Shown: piece by piece, positions 1 to 13,829 of the stretch | How the letters are laid out: each line of letters begins with the position of its first letter | Numbering within the stretch: position 1 is the first letter of the stretch | From: Opitutales bacterium | GTDB taxonomy: Bacteria > Verrucomicrobiota > Verrucomicrobiia > Opitutales > Coraliomargaritaceae | DNA length: 64,000 nt | Direction of reading: 5' to 3' | NCBI GenBank assembly: GCA_030729385.1 | Contig: JANQXM010000021.1 | Span: 22,270 to 86,269, forward strand | Made by a program: the position numbers and the translations under genes | The notes under the pieces: model-generated | The model's input: the letters and a program-made list of their open reading frames with translations, nothing else | Told to the model about the DNA's origin: nothing | The model's database searches: none

Positions 1-161
<161 letters not shown>

Positions 162-229
162 AGTTAGACATACTGCGGGAATGACGCATAGAACTAGACA
201 GCCTACCATCTCTGAGTAATGTAGTTGGC

Positions 230-1228
230 ATGATGGATCGAAGAACCTTCTTGCGCAGAATGGCTGCTTTTGCCGCGGCGAGTTCTGCTCTCAATGCCGA
301 GAGTCGCCCGGACAGCCTTGGTGCTGTGCTGCCCACGCGCGCCTTGGGGCGCACCGGTGAACAAATCACTGCCTTTACTTTAGGTGGCGCGCATGTGGGG
401 CGTGCAGAGTCAGAAGCCATGGCTCAAAAGTTGATTGAGACCGCAATGGAGTTGGGTTGTCGTTCTTTCGATACCGCACGTGCTTATGAGAAAGGCCTCT
501 CCGAGGAACGCTACGGAAGATACCTAAGCCCAAAGTATCGAGATAAGGTTTTCATCGGAACCAAAACTCATGGTCGCACTCGAGACGCTGTCCGCAAGGA
601 CTTAGAAGCCTCTCTTCGCTGTATGAAGGTGGACCATATCGATCTTTGGCAGATTCATAATATTCGTTCGGTTAAAGATGCAGAAACTGCTTTTGAAAAC
701 GGAGTGGTTGAAGAATTCTATAAGGCACGCGAAGAAGGACTCGTTCGGCACATAGGTTTTACCGGGCATCGTAATTATTTGGCGCATTTACGTTTCTTGG
801 AACTGCTCAAAGAACACGGCACACCTATGGACACCTGCTTGATGCCGATGAACTTGGTGGACCCTCACTACGATTCTTTTATCGTCAATGTCATGCCCAA
901 GTTGATGGAAGAAAACTACGGCATCTTCGCGATGAAAACCTTTGCCCATGGCAATTTGATTGGTGTGGATAGGTTTGGCAAAGAAGTCGCCAAGGAGGCA
1001 CGCAAGGAAAACCCAACGGATGCCAACATCACGCCTCGCGACATGCACCATTACATTTACTCACTTCCAGTTTGTTCATTGGTCTCCGGTTGCTTGTTCG
1101 ATAAGGAGGTCCGTGAGAACATTGCTAACTTGAGCAACTTTAAAGGCATGACTGCAAAGGACCGCGATGCGCTCATCGCCAAAACAAGTCCATTCCAAGG
1201 GCGCACTTTTGAATATTACAAAGCATAA
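230..1228 (+). CDS. Tat-exported aldo/keto reductase
   Basis: Predicted NAD(P)H-dependent oxidoreductase of the aldo/keto reductase superfamily, 332 aa. The N-terminus carries a twin-arginine motif (RRTFLRR, residues 4-10) followed by an Ala-rich hydrophobic stretch, so export of the folded protein through Tat is likely. The catalytic tetrad is visible as Asp81, Tyr86 (DTARAY), Lys112 (GTKTHG) and His143 (WQIHNI). Family knowledge gives carbonyl reduction or sugar oxidation; the substrate cannot be read from the sequence. ATG at 230 is followed directly by a second ATG at 233, and either could be used. The next gene starts 26 bp downstream on the same strand. Confidence 0.85.
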   Translation: MMDRRTFLRRMAAFAAASSALNAESRPDSLGAVLPTRALGRTGEQITAFTLGGAHVGRAESEAMAQKLIETAMELGCRSFDTARAYEKGLSEERYGRYLSPKYRDKVFIGTKTHGRTRDAVRKDLEASLRCMKVDHIDLWQIHNIRSVKDAETAFENGVVEEFYKAREEGLVRHIGFTGHRNYLAHLRFLELLKEHGTPMDTCLMPMNLVDPHYDSFIVNVMPKLMEENYGIFAMKTFAHGNLIGVDRFGKEVAKEARKENPTDANITPRDMHHYIYSLPVCSLVSGCLFDKEVRENIANLSNFKGMTAKDRDALIAKTSPFQGRTFEYYKA

Positions 1229-1254
1229 GCTTTGATGCACTCTGTTCAAAGTAG

Positions 1255-2001
1255 ATGACGATCCTTGCGCTACATGGCTTCACCGGATGCGGTGAAGATT
1301 TTGCTCCATTTGCAGATATTTTCGGCGGACATTGGTTATGCCCTGACCTGCCGGGACATGGTGCTGTTGCGCAAGCTGATTGCTCACCTGATGGAATGAT
1401 TGATTCAGTGGGCAGACACGCTCGTGAAGTTCAAGCGACTCCACGCATCTTATTGGGATATTCGATGGGCGCGCGCGCAGCCCTACTCCACGCGCTAGAA
1501 AATCCACAATGCTGGGATGCTTTGATTCTTATCAGCGGTAATCCCGGTATTGAAAATGTAGATGATCGAGCGGCACGGTGCGAGTCTGACAATGCGCTCG
1601 CAGATCGAATTGAAACCGATGGCGTGGAGACCTTTCTAGAGTATTGGCAGTCGCAACCTTTGATCCAGTCGCAGCAGAACATTCGCCATGAATGGTTGAG
1701 TGTGATGCAAGCGAATCGTGCCGCTTTAACGAGTGCTGGTTTAGCAGCTAGCCTACGAGGTTTCGGTCAAGGTGCCTTCCCCAACCTCTGGTCCCAATTA
1801 CCAAAGATCACCATGCCCACGCTCTGCATAGCAGGCGATCAAGATGCAAAGTATAGCGCCATAGCTAGGCGAATGCAGGCGACTTTACCAGACGCGCAAA
1901 CAGCGATCATTTCATCGGCAGGCCACATGCCGCATTTGGAGTCGCCGGATGAAACGGCTGCTGTAATCAAGCAGTTCCTTGCTTCAGCCTTGGTGGTGTA
2001 G
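1255..2001 (+). CDS. menH: alpha/beta hydrolase, MenH-like
   Basis: An alpha/beta-hydrolase-fold protein of 248 aa. It has the oxyanion motif LHGFTG (6-11), PDLPGHG (30-36), the nucleophile elbow GYSMGAR with Ser70, Asp197 in the GDQDAKY segment, and His224 in AGHMPHLE. This pattern and length fit 2-succinyl-6-hydroxy-2,4-cyclohexadiene-1-carboxylate synthase of menaquinone synthesis, which would suit an organism with a large NADH:quinone oxidoreductase operon. No other men gene is in the window, so the specific assignment is inference; a generic esterase of the same family is the alternative. It follows the reductase gene closely on the same strand. Confidence 0.7.
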   Translation: MTILALHGFTGCGEDFAPFADIFGGHWLCPDLPGHGAVAQADCSPDGMIDSVGRHAREVQATPRILLGYSMGARAALLHALENPQCWDALILISGNPGIENVDDRAARCESDNALADRIETDGVETFLEYWQSQPLIQSQQNIRHEWLSVMQANRAALTSAGLAASLRGFGQGAFPNLWSQLPKITMPTLCIAGDQDAKYSAIARRMQATLPDAQTAIISSAGHMPHLESPDETAAVIKQFLASALVV

Positions 2002-2024
2002 CATTCGATAGTCGGGCAATAGCC

Positions 2025-2582
2025 CTACTCGATACTTGGAAGATTCGGATCTTTTTCGATACGGTTCGGGAAATTCTTAATCGCATGTTTGAGGGACTCA
2101 ATCAAGCGACCTTCGGTGAATTGTGTGGCATCAAAAATATTGGGCAGGTCATTGCGCCAAAAAAGATTGTTCGTGCCTGCTTCATAGATTTCGACCGTCA
2201 GGTGCAATCGAGAGCCGAACTTGTAGCTTGGGTTATCACGACGACCTAAACTCTCGAACGGACCATCAATAGAATCATGTATGGAGGGATAACTGCTGAC
2301 CGCCTTCTTCCATTTGGTAACCACATAGAAGTCTGCGTCTGAGTCGACCTGCTCAAAACCGCGCTGGCGGAGTTCACTAGAAAGCACCACCTCAGACATT
2401 TCCTCAATCAAGAGTTCCTCGGACTCTCGGAAATTCATGCCTGTGATGAGGGTATGCTTATAAGAGAACTGATCCAATGGAGAGAAGTCGACCGACCCTA
2501 CAAACTGCGCGTTTGGATCAGTGGTGGTGGCACAACCGGAAAATACAATAATGGCAACGAGGAGAGGTAAGATAGACTTCAT
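2025..2582 (-). CDS. DUF4136-type lipoprotein
   Basis: About 185 aa, exported and lipidated. The start is taken at the ATG at 2582; an in-frame GTG lies at 2591. A short basic N-terminus and hydrophobic stretch end in a lipobox (VFSGC), followed by Thr-rich sequence. The body resembles the DUF4136 family of outer-membrane-associated lipoproteins: a central hydrophobic beta pattern, FYVVTKW, and a final segment with YEAGTNNLFWRND, like the 'aG..lWr' motif of those proteins. Function is unknown in the family. It is convergent with the MenH-like gene, 23 bp away. Confidence 0.7.
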   Translation of the reverse strand: MKSILPLLVAIIVFSGCATTTDPNAQFVGSVDFSPLDQFSYKHTLITGMNFRESEELLIEEMSEVVLSSELRQRGFEQVDSDADFYVVTKWKKAVSSYPSIHDSIDGPFESLGRRDNPSYKFGSRLHLTVEIYEAGTNNLFWRNDLPNIFDATQFTEGRLIESLKHAIKNFPNRIEKDPNLPSIE

Positions 2583-2658
2583 GTCGACCACTAAAGCAGT
2601 TATACCGAAAAATTCAAACCTTGTCGTCCAACAATCGTTCTACTGAATGGTGGTCGCC

Positions 2659-2745
2659 ATGCGCATCACCAAACAAGAGCGAACCACCCTCTCCATCCTG
2701 CTGCTGATTTTTATAATCGCACTGTTTGGATGGCTGATCTTTTAA
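2659..2745 (+). CDS. possible 28-aa single-span membrane peptide
   Basis: ATG at 2659 to TAA at 2743-2745 encodes 28 residues: a charged N-terminus (MRITKQERTT) and one hydrophobic helix (LSILLLIFIIALF, then GWLIF). The hydrophilic-then-hydrophobic layout is like that of small bacterial membrane proteins, and also like the first helix of a ComEA-type protein, so it could equally be a decayed gene start. No clear ribosome binding site is seen. It lies between a minus-strand lipoprotein gene and the palindrome at 2809. Confidence 0.3.
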   Translation: MRITKQERTTLSILLLIFIIALFGWLIF

Positions 2746-2808
2746 CCCTAATGATGCAAACGAGTTTTCCGAACCGGAATTCTAGGTTTCTAAGTGATTG
2801 TCGATCAG

Positions 2809-2841
2809 CCACATTTATAATGTATCACATTAGAAATGTGG
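2809..2841. promoter_or_regulatory. 33-bp near-perfect palindrome
   Basis: CCACATTT-a-TAATGT-atc-ACATTA-g-AAATGTGG: two nested complementary arm pairs (8 + 6 bp) separated by one mismatch, with a 3-nt centre. There is no T-run, so it is not a standard terminator. The symmetry suits an operator for a dimeric regulator or an RNA hairpin. It sits in the gene-poor gap between 2746 and 3013, downstream (3') of argH. Confidence 0.45.
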
Positions 2842-3013
2842 TCACCTTGATGGTGTTCGAAAAACGCTTAGGCGACATGCGCACTTTACTGCCTACCCGC
2901 CCTGCGGTCACGTATTTATATACGCTCCCTTGGGTGTCAGTTGCAAAGCACACATCTCATCCGATTGCATAATCCGGGTTCCACCCGAGTCCAGTGGCAG
3001 GATAGCCGCACGC

Positions 3014-4408
3014 CTACTTGCGCCAGTGAGCGATCCGCGCGGCGACTTGCTTGGGGCCAGGCATGCCAGTTTTCTCGCGAGCTTTCAAAGCACGTTCTAA
3101 ATCGAAAACCTCGCTCCAATCTTCCCCGAGTTGTGGGTGTATCTTGGAAACTTCTGCATATGGCAGTTTATTGAGTGGTGTATCCAATTTTTCGGACAGA
3201 CCGACAAGAGCACCGACTACGTGGTGGGCTTCGCGAAATGGCACGCCTTTGACCACAAGGTAATCAACCACATCCGTGGCCAGCAATGCTGGGTCCGCAA
3301 CCGCGATCGCACACTTCGCCTCGTTCGCTGTGACACCAGGCAAACAAGCCGCGACGCAATCGAGCATGAGTAGCGTCTGATCGAGCGAGTCAAAGACCGG
3401 CGGTTTGTCTTCTTGCAAATCACGATTATAAGTCAGCGGCAGTCCTTTGACCATGGTGAGCAACATTTGCAAGTTGCCAGTCAAACGAGCGGACTTCCCC
3501 CGGATCAACTCGAAAGCATCGGGGTTTTTCTTCTGCGGCATGAGGCTGGAGCCAGTGGTGAATGCGTCGGGCAATTTTACAAAGCCAAACTCTGCACTAC
3601 TCCAAAGAATGAAGTCTTCAGACAAGCGTGAAAGGTGCACGCCAATCGTGGCGCATGCGGCAGCAAATCCGATAAATGTGTCGCGGTCGCTCACGGCGTC
3701 CATACTGTTCTGCGTGCACTTCGGGTTGCCATTGGCATCGACGAAACCGAGCGCCTTGGCGACAAATTCCCGGTCAATCGGCAAGGTCGTGCCAGCAATG
3801 GCTCCTGAGCCTAGCGGGCATACATTAGCCTGCTCTTTAACATCTGCGACACGTTGCCGATCGCGGTCAAACATTTCGACATAAGCGAGCAGATGGTGCG
3901 CCATCGATACTGGTTGAGCGCGCTGTAAATGCGTATAGCCTGGGATGATCACCGCGCTGGTCTTATCTGCCAAGTCGACCAACGACTGAATCGTTGCCGT
4001 CAATGAGGCATCCAATTGGTCGCAAGCGAACTTAAACCATAACCGCATATCTGTAGCGACTTGGTCGTTCCGGCTCCGTGCGGTGTGTAGCTTTGCAGCG
4101 GCAGGCACTTTTAGAGTCAATGCCTGCTCGATGTTCATGTGCACATCTTCGAGTGACTTGTCCCAATGAAATTTACCTGCCTCGATCTCAGCGAAGATAG
4201 CATCGAGGCCCTCTTGAATCGCATCGCGTTCCGCTTCAGTGATGATGCCGACATGGGCGAGCATCGCAGCTTGCGCTTGGCTACCCTGAATGTCGAAGGC
4301 AGCAAGTCGTTGATCGAAAGAAACCGATTCACCGATGCGTAGCATCAAATCAGCGGGTCCTTCCGAGAACCGCCCTCCCCAAGTAGCTTGCTTTTTTTCG
4401 TCTGCCAT
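3014..4408 (-). CDS. argH: argininosuccinate lyase
   Basis: Last enzyme of arginine synthesis; it splits argininosuccinate into arginine and fumarate in the cytosol. From the ATG at 4408 it is 464 aa, the normal family length. The fumarase/aspartase-superfamily signature [11 protein letters not shown] lies at about 286-296 with the catalytic serine. [10 protein letters not shown] (108-117) and the general-acid His160 in [10 protein letters not shown] are also present. An in-frame upstream start at 4447 is less likely because the family begins near the WGGRF motif, and a purine-rich GGGAAA lies upstream of 4408. The yyaL-like gene ends 62 bp upstream on the same strand, so the two may share a transcript. 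Confidence 0.95.
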   Translation of the reverse strand: MADEKKQATWGGRFSEGPADLMLRIGESVSFDQRLAAFDIQGSQAQAAMLAHVGIITEAERDAIQEGLDAIFAEIEAGKFHWDKSLEDVHMNIEQALTLKVPAAAKLHTARSRNDQVATDMRLWFKFACDQLDASLTATIQSLVDLADKTSAVIIPGYTHLQRAQPVSMAHHLLAYVEMFDRDRQRVADVKEQANVCPLGSGAIAGTTLPIDREFVAKALGFVDANGNPKCTQNSMDAVSDRDTFIGFAAACATIGVHLSRLSEDFILWSSAEFGFVKLPDAFTTGSSLMPQKKNPDAFELIRGKSARLTGNLQMLLTMVKGLPLTYNRDLQEDKPPVFDSLDQTLLMLDCVAACLPGVTANEAKCAIAVADPALLATDVVDYLVVKGVPFREAHHVVGALVGLSEKLDTPLNKLPYAEVSKIHPQLGEDWSEVFDLERALKAREKTGMPGPKQVAARIAHWRK

Positions 4409-4470
4409 AATGTGCGTGACTTTCCCTGCCTCTAGTGTGTTTGGCAAATCTAAAGCTACAGTGAATGTGC

Positions 4471-6489
<2,019 letters not shown>

Positions 6490-6584
6490 CTCGCTGTATG
6501 TAATTTGGTTATGAAATAATCATTAGGACGAGGAATTGTCGTGAAAAAGTCGTCGATTTACTCTTAACTAAAAGTCATCCGCTA

Positions 6585-7034
6585 ATGAGACGAAACTACA
6601 AGTCTGGATTTACGCTAGTCGAAATAATGATCGTTGTCGTGATCATTGGTCTTTTGGCAGCAATTGCGATCCCTGCGTTCTCACGTGCTCGCATAAGCTC
6701 TCAAAATGCGCGATTAGCAAACGACTTCAGAAACTATGTCGGCTTGATCGATACCTTTATACATTCGACAGGCACCTACCCTGAAAACTCTGCATCTGGG
6801 CAATTACCAGCTGGTTTCTCGGTTTATCTGAAACCTAGCCAATGGGCTGAAGGTCCATCGATTGGCGGTCAATGGGATGTTGAGAGTAACGCATTCGGAG
6901 TTAAATGCGCTGTTGGTGTGCATGGTTATACTGTCAGTAATGTCAGTTGCTTAAATTTGATCAGAAATTTGACGACGGTAATTTATCCACTGGGCAATAT
7001 CGTCAAATCTCAGGTGACCGCTATTATTATATAG
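6585..7034 (+). CDS. type IV pilin-like protein
   Basis: 149 aa. It has a short basic leader (MRRNYKSG), then the prepilin peptidase/N-methylation motif GFTLVEIMIV and a hydrophobic helix, as in type IV pilins and type II secretion pseudopilins. Cleavage before Phe and glutamate at mature position 5 are as expected. The C-terminal half has two cysteines (KCAVG, VSCLN) that could form a disulfide. It stands alone, with ligA 72 bp downstream. Two GspF/PilC-type genes occur elsewhere in the window but are not linked. Whether it is a major pilin, minor pilin or pseudopilin cannot be decided. Confidence 0.85.
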   Translation: MRRNYKSGFTLVEIMIVVVIIGLLAAIAIPAFSRARISSQNARLANDFRNYVGLIDTFIHSTGTYPENSASGQLPAGFSVYLKPSQWAEGPSIGGQWDVESNAFGVKCAVGVHGYTVSNVSCLNLIRNLTTVIYPLGNIVKSQVTAIII

Positions 7035-7100
7035 TCGAATAGCTATTTCAGGCGGATGCCTTGATTCACATTGATTTGCTTCTAATTACGCTTTCAATGA

Positions 7101-9098
<1,998 letters not shown>

Positions 9099-9132
9099 TC
9101 ATTTTAATGATACCTCCGGGAACGGACATAAT

Positions 9133-10749
9133 ATGAATTTGGAAGCACTTCACTCATTACTGCTCGAGCAACCTCTGGTCGCTCTCTTTGCAATTATTGC
9201 AACAGGCTTACTGTTGGGAAATATCACGATCAAAGGGATCAATCTTGGAAGTTCAGGAGTGCTCTTTTCGGCACTAGTTGCGGGTCATCTGGGCTACAGT
9301 ATCCCTGGTGGCGTGGGCACGCTTGGTTTAGTGCTCTTCGTGTATTGTGTGGGGATCGGAGCAGGTGGTCGCTTCTTCGCCTCTGTTGCTAGGGAAGGCG
9401 CCACTTTAGCAAAGCTCGCCTTAGTCATTGTCGCCACCGGCGGAGCGATCACTTGGGCAGGTGCCACGCTTTTTGACATACCCGCAGACCTCGCGACTGG
9501 CATCTTTGCTGGAGCACTGACGAGCACACCTGCACTGGCCGCGGCGACTGAGGGTTTGAAGGAATCGGCCTCAGGTGTCAGTATTGGCTATGGTATCGCC
9601 TACCCCTTTGGTGTGATTGGCGTGGTGCTGTTTGTTCAATTACTCCCACGTATTTTAAAACACGATTTAGAGGCGATCGCAGAAACTCATGCCGCCAAGG
9701 ATGAGGCGGAGGACCGAGTCGAAAACGTTTTGGTCGAAGTGACGAATTCGAATCTAATCGGTAAAAAAATAGCCGATGCTGGCATCGCTAACTTCAATGC
9801 GTGCCAAGTCTCTCGTGTGTTTAAAGATGAGCAGCTTGTGCCCTTGAGTTATGACGACGTCTTTAGCCAAGGTCAGTTGCTCTTACTTGTTGGGCGTAGT
9901 AAAGAAATCGCCATTGCAATCGACTACCTCGGGCACCGAAGCGAACGACACTTGCTCAAGGATGTTGAAAACGAAAGGCAGCAATTATTAGTCACCATTC
10001 GTAGGGTTGCTGGTCAAACCATCCGCGACCTGGGTCCACTTAAAAACTACGGTGTAGTGATCACCCGTATCACTCGACTCGGTCTCACCTTCGTGCCAAA
10101 CGCCTCAACTATTATTGAAGTCAACGATCAGCTGACATCAGTTGGTCGGACTGATGACCTCAAAGTTTTCGCAAAAGCCGTCGGACACCGATCCAATGCC
10201 ATCGATGCCACAGATCTGCTCTCGCTTTCTGCCGGATTAACACTCGGTATAATCGTCGGGCTCATCCCCATTGGCTTGCCGAATAGCACGCCGATCACAC
10301 TGGGCTTAGCCGGGGGACCACTATTGGTGGCACTGATACTGGGGCACTTTGGTCGGGTCGGACGCATCGTTGGCCACATCCCTCGCCCCACCCGCTTGCT
10401 ATTGCAAGAACTGGGCTTGGTTTTCTTCCTCGCCAATGCAGGGGTTCGCGGTGGAGGTTCGATGATCGCCACGCTCCAAGAATACGGACCAGTCTTGTTC
10501 GGACTAGGTGTTTGTGTGAGCACGTTGCCACTCATGGTGGCTTGGCCGTTGGCTCGTAAATTCTTCAAACTAGATCCGCTGCAAGCATTGGGCGGTATTT
10601 GCGGCGGCATGACTTCGACCCCAGCGCTTGGCGCCATCACCGCTAAATCGGATTCCCAGGTGCCCGTCGTCAGCTACGTGTCGGCCTATCCAATTGCTTT
10701 GATCGTCATGATCATAATCGCAAAAATTTTAATCGGATTATTGGCCTAG
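9133..10749 (+). CDS. AspT/YidE-type transporter with RCK_C domains
   Basis: 538 aa inner-membrane protein. Two blocks of hydrophobic helices (about 1-170 and 355-538) flank a cytosolic middle that carries two TrkA_C/RCK_C-like domains (about 195-350). The motif STPALAAATEG in the first half and GGMTSTPALGAIT in the second are the paired inverted-repeat signatures of the aspartate:alanine exchanger family. Substrate is unknown; family members move amino acids or other anions. The gene follows ligA by 34 bp with a GGGAA-like site upstream of the ATG. Convergent with the sugar kinase gene. Confidence 0.88.
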   Translation: MNLEALHSLLLEQPLVALFAIIATGLLLGNITIKGINLGSSGVLFSALVAGHLGYSIPGGVGTLGLVLFVYCVGIGAGGRFFASVAREGATLAKLALVIVATGGAITWAGATLFDIPADLATGIFAGALTSTPALAAATEGLKESASGVSIGYGIAYPFGVIGVVLFVQLLPRILKHDLEAIAETHAAKDEAEDRVENVLVEVTNSNLIGKKIADAGIANFNACQVSRVFKDEQLVPLSYDDVFSQGQLLLLVGRSKEIAIAIDYLGHRSERHLLKDVENERQQLLVTIRRVAGQTIRDLGPLKNYGVVITRITRLGLTFVPNASTIIEVNDQLTSVGRTDDLKVFAKAVGHRSNAIDATDLLSLSAGLTLGIIVGLIPIGLPNSTPITLGLAGGPLLVALILGHFGRVGRIVGHIPRPTRLLLQELGLVFFLANAGVRGGGSMIATLQEYGPVLFGLGVCVSTLPLMVAWPLARKFFKLDPLQALGGICGGMTSTPALGAITAKSDSQVPVVSYVSAYPIALIVMIIIAKILIGLLA

Positions 10750-10768
10750 CCCCTGCTGTATTGAGAAA

Positions 10769-11737
10769 TTAGGACGCTAGTTCTGCGACCAGCACTTTTT
10801 CTAACTCAGGAGGAAGCCCATCGTTCGATTTCTTACAAGCAACCACCACTGCTCCCACAATGGGTGACATCAAGCGCTTCTGGATATGGACCGCAGGTTC
10901 TGCCACTTGAAGTGTATCGATTAATTTTTTGCGGAAAAATTCGGACTTATCCAAAAGCCCTCCCATTAAGATCAACGGCGCTTTCTTCAGTTTAGATTTA
11001 CGATGCGTCACGACCACTGCGCGCACTAACTCTTGCGCTGCCCGATTCAATATATCATCTGCGTCGGAGACTCCAGTTTCTGCGAGCTGTATGACCATCG
11101 GTGCCAAAGTGGATACGTCGGGATTACTGATTTCGCCGGTCTTTACTTTGCATAAGAGCTCCTCGATCGAATCGCAGCGGAAACGGCTCAAAACATTTCT
11201 TTTCCAAGGACCTGAAGGTCGTCGCCCGTCTGATTCTTGAAACGTGGCTTGCATGGCTTGTTGCCCAATCCAAGAACCACTGCCGAGGTCATCATAAGCA
11301 GGTCCCCAGCCACCTGTGCGATGCGTCACCCCATCAATGTCACGCCCAAGGCAGATCGAACCGGTGCCGGCAATTAGCATAAGTCCGGGGCGGTTCGCTA
11401 AAGCTCCAATCAAACCAATATGCGCATCAGAAGTGAGAATCGGACGCTCTGCTGGAACTGGAGTTAAGCTCACCAGCATTTCACGGATTTCATCTTTGTT
11501 CTTCGCTGAAGCGGCACCCGCGAGGCCAAAACAAGAAGAGATGTATTCAATATCCTTGGGTAAGTTACTGAAGGTCTGATCCAGTAGTTCCTGTAGCCGA
11601 CCATATAGGGTCTCCATGTCGACTTGTTGCACATTGGAAGGACCCACGACCGCGCGCCCTAAAATTTCACCTGCTTCGGATACGAGCAAACTCCTTGTCC
11701 GCGTGCCTCCACCATCAATCCCTAAATATGCTTTCAT
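10769..11737 (-). CDS. BadF/BadG-family kinase, N-acetylglucosamine kinase-like
   Basis: 322 aa member of the ASKHA (actin/sugar kinase/Hsp70) fold. It has the phosphate-1 loop GIDGGGTRTR (6-15), FGLAGAA, the SDAH motif with a likely catalytic Asp, GTGSICLGR, and GGWGPAYDDLGSGSWIG, which is typical of eukaryotic-type N-acetylglucosamine kinases and the BadF/BadG/BcrA ATPase group. Likely role: phosphorylating an amino sugar from cell-wall recycling or glycan degradation. It lies 68 bp downstream of the YdbH-like gene on the same strand and may be read with it. Confidence 0.85.
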   Translation of the reverse strand: MKAYLGIDGGGTRTRSLLVSEAGEILGRAVVGPSNVQQVDMETLYGRLQELLDQTFSNLPKDIEYISSCFGLAGAASAKNKDEIREMLVSLTPVPAERPILTSDAHIGLIGALANRPGLMLIAGTGSICLGRDIDGVTHRTGGWGPAYDDLGSGSWIGQQAMQATFQESDGRRPSGPWKRNVLSRFRCDSIEELLCKVKTGEISNPDVSTLAPMVIQLAETGVSDADDILNRAAQELVRAVVVTHRKSKLKKAPLILMGGLLDKSEFFRKKLIDTLQVAEPAVHIQKRLMSPIVGAVVVACKKSNDGLPPELEKVLVAELAS

Positions 11738-11805
11738 TGCGCCCAGTTATACAGTGTCTGCACTCAAAGATACAAGACAGGGAAATAGAAATATTCTCGT
11801 GGCAA

Positions 11806-13827
11806 CTAATTCACCTTCAGATCGCCTCGCTGCATCATTTGCAGCAGTTGGATCAAACCAGCACTATCATTGGTATTTACGTTTAGAGTGTAATCTACCG
11901 GAACGATGGTGCCCTCTTGGTTCGATTCGCCAAAAAACGTCAGTCTTACGGGCTTAGTTGCATCTGCATTCGGAAAGAAATCGATTTGAAAGCGTTGTAA
12001 ATACAAATCCTCAAGTGCCCTTTCGGCCATTTGATATTGGGTGTGAGCGGCTGTTCCGGGTTTTAAACCTTGGGTCAGGAGACGTTTCATCGAATATGAA
12101 AGATGAGCGGGTTGATCCGCATCTAGGCCGAGGCCTCCGCCGAGGATGTTTAGCCCAGCTGGAGTCATTGCAATGCTGAGGTCCCCAGAACTCTTGCCCT
12201 CTAGCTCTCCATCAAACTGTGGCACCGCCTTCGCTAGCGTCGTCAAATCGATATTTTTCAATACTAGTTTGATCGGACCGCTTGTTCGTTTTGCTAAGAG
12301 AACTTCAAAGGACTTTAAGTATATTTCCCCGCCGAGAGCATTCATTTTTGCCCCATCCACGTTCAACTTTCCATCACCGCCACTTGCGATACTCGTTGCG
12401 AGGTCTGTTATCTCTATCCCCGCGACCTTCATCTGTTTGATATTATAAGTGCTGTTAAGTATCGGGCTGAAATCTATCAAACCATCCAGATCAATTGAAC
12501 CAGCAAAGCCTTGAAGGTTGAAGCTCTTCGATGGCCAATCAAGCGTCTCTACTGTCCATTGACTGCTTGCTTTCATATCCTGCCACTCGAAGTTATCGAC
12601 TATATGAACACCATCAATTCGAAGTTGACCTTCAAAATTCAGATCCAATGGAACACGATCAGCGGCAAGACTTCTCAGCATGTCCGCTGATAGTGCATCG
12701 AGTTCAACAGAGAATGGTAGTTCGCCATAACCTTCGAGTAATTCAAGTATGTGCGCTGATTGTATGCTAAATTTGTTCTCTCCTACTTTCAGTTCAATAT
12801 TGGCTGCGTCGTTGTGCATTTGAAAACTCAGTTCACCGCTTGGTTCACTCCAGTTGCCTGACCGCATTCCACGAATTGGAACTTGTAGATATGCGCGTGT
12901 CAGGTTGTTACCATTTGTCGCTAAGCCAAAGGCGATCGATTCAGTCGACCATTCACCATGTGGGACAAAAACCTCCGTTGGACCGATATTACCAAGCAGC
13001 GCGGCACGTAGTTCATTTGGCTTTTCGGCATGCCATCGCGCGTAGCCTGATATGTCCACAAAGCGTTCATCCGAAAGTGGGTCTAAGTAAAAATCAATCT
13101 GTTGTTTAGATAAAATAGATAGAACTGCGCTGAGGTATTTTTTGGAAAAAACATCCCACTCTTTTGCGTAGGCTGAAAAGTCCACCCCCACAGAGTCGGC
13201 AGTGCCTGACATACGCATCCGAGCGTTGCAGGTGATTTGTGGATTCACGACTTGTAGCGAAAGCACGGTTGTCCTATCGACGCCTGTAATGAGAGATGTT
13301 TCCAGTTCAAATTGGTATGTGTTGCCCTGAATCTTGCACTCTACTTCATCGATCGTGATATCAAAACTATTGACGGGGCGTTCATTCAGAGAGGCAATCA
13401 GCTTTTGAAATACCACCTCGATGGAGTCTGATAATTGCGCCAACTGCTGACCTAAGGTTTTTGAAGTTTTGTTAGGATCATCAGTTATGAACGTGGCGGC
13501 ATCCAATGACAGCTTTCCGCAATTCACGTTTACGTTGAGCGCATGCTTGTATGCTAGCAGTCCTGACCAAGGTAGTATTGCCTCTAGCTGTTCAATCGAA
13601 ATGCCGGGTTCGGTATATGAATCAACCTCTACGCGCAAACCACTGCTCGTGACTCGAATGGCGCTTATCTCAATCGTTGCAGACCGATCAACTAGACTTG
13701 GTTGTATGAGTATCTCGACTATACGAGTCGCCTGCCATGCAATCACCCCCACGAAAATAAGAGAGAGCAACAGCAAATAAAAACAGCACTTTAGGCATCC
13801 GCCCTGTGTCGCTTGCAATCGTCGCAC
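11806..13827 (-). CDS. YdbH-like intermembrane protein
   Basis: 673 aa, GTG start. One N-terminal transmembrane helix (about 15-32) anchors a long periplasmic domain made of repeating beta-strand segments, as in AsmA/YdbH/TamB-type bridge proteins that carry phospholipid between the inner and outer membranes. The C-terminal portion (ALEDLYLQRFQIDFFPNADA, then KPVRLTFFGES) matches the end of the YdbH family. The upstream LolA-like gene ends 2 bp before it, a strong sign of co-translation and of an envelope-biogenesis role. Function is inferred from family resemblance. Confidence 0.7.
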   Translation of the reverse strand: MRRLQATQGGCLKCCFYLLLLSLIFVGVIAWQATRIVEILIQPSLVDRSATIEISAIRVTSSGLRVEVDSYTEPGISIEQLEAILPWSGLLAYKHALNVNVNCGKLSLDAATFITDDPNKTSKTLGQQLAQLSDSIEVVFQKLIASLNERPVNSFDITIDEVECKIQGNTYQFELETSLITGVDRTTVLSLQVVNPQITCNARMRMSGTADSVGVDFSAYAKEWDVFSKKYLSAVLSILSKQQIDFYLDPLSDERFVDISGYARWHAEKPNELRAALLGNIGPTEVFVPHGEWSTESIAFGLATNGNNLTRAYLQVPIRGMRSGNWSEPSGELSFQMHNDAANIELKVGENKFSIQSAHILELLEGYGELPFSVELDALSADMLRSLAADRVPLDLNFEGQLRIDGVHIVDNFEWQDMKASSQWTVETLDWPSKSFNLQGFAGSIDLDGLIDFSPILNSTYNIKQMKVAGIEITDLATSIASGGDGKLNVDGAKMNALGGEIYLKSFEVLLAKRTSGPIKLVLKNIDLTTLAKAVPQFDGELEGKSSGDLSIAMTPAGLNILGGGLGLDADQPAHLSYSMKRLLTQGLKPGTAAHTQYQMAERALEDLYLQRFQIDFFPNADATKPVRLTFFGESNQEGTIVPVDYTLNVNTNDSAGLIQLLQMMQRGDLKVN

Positions 13828-13829
13828 GG

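Noticed and set aside
2730-2972. 80-aa open frame in the gap before argH
   Set aside because: Composition and lack of any start signal or domain suggest non-coding sequence; it also runs over the palindrome at 2809.
10128-10640. 170-aa open frame on the minus strand
   Set aside because: It is antisense to the AspT-like transporter, and its Pro/Ser-rich composition is what antisense frames usually show.
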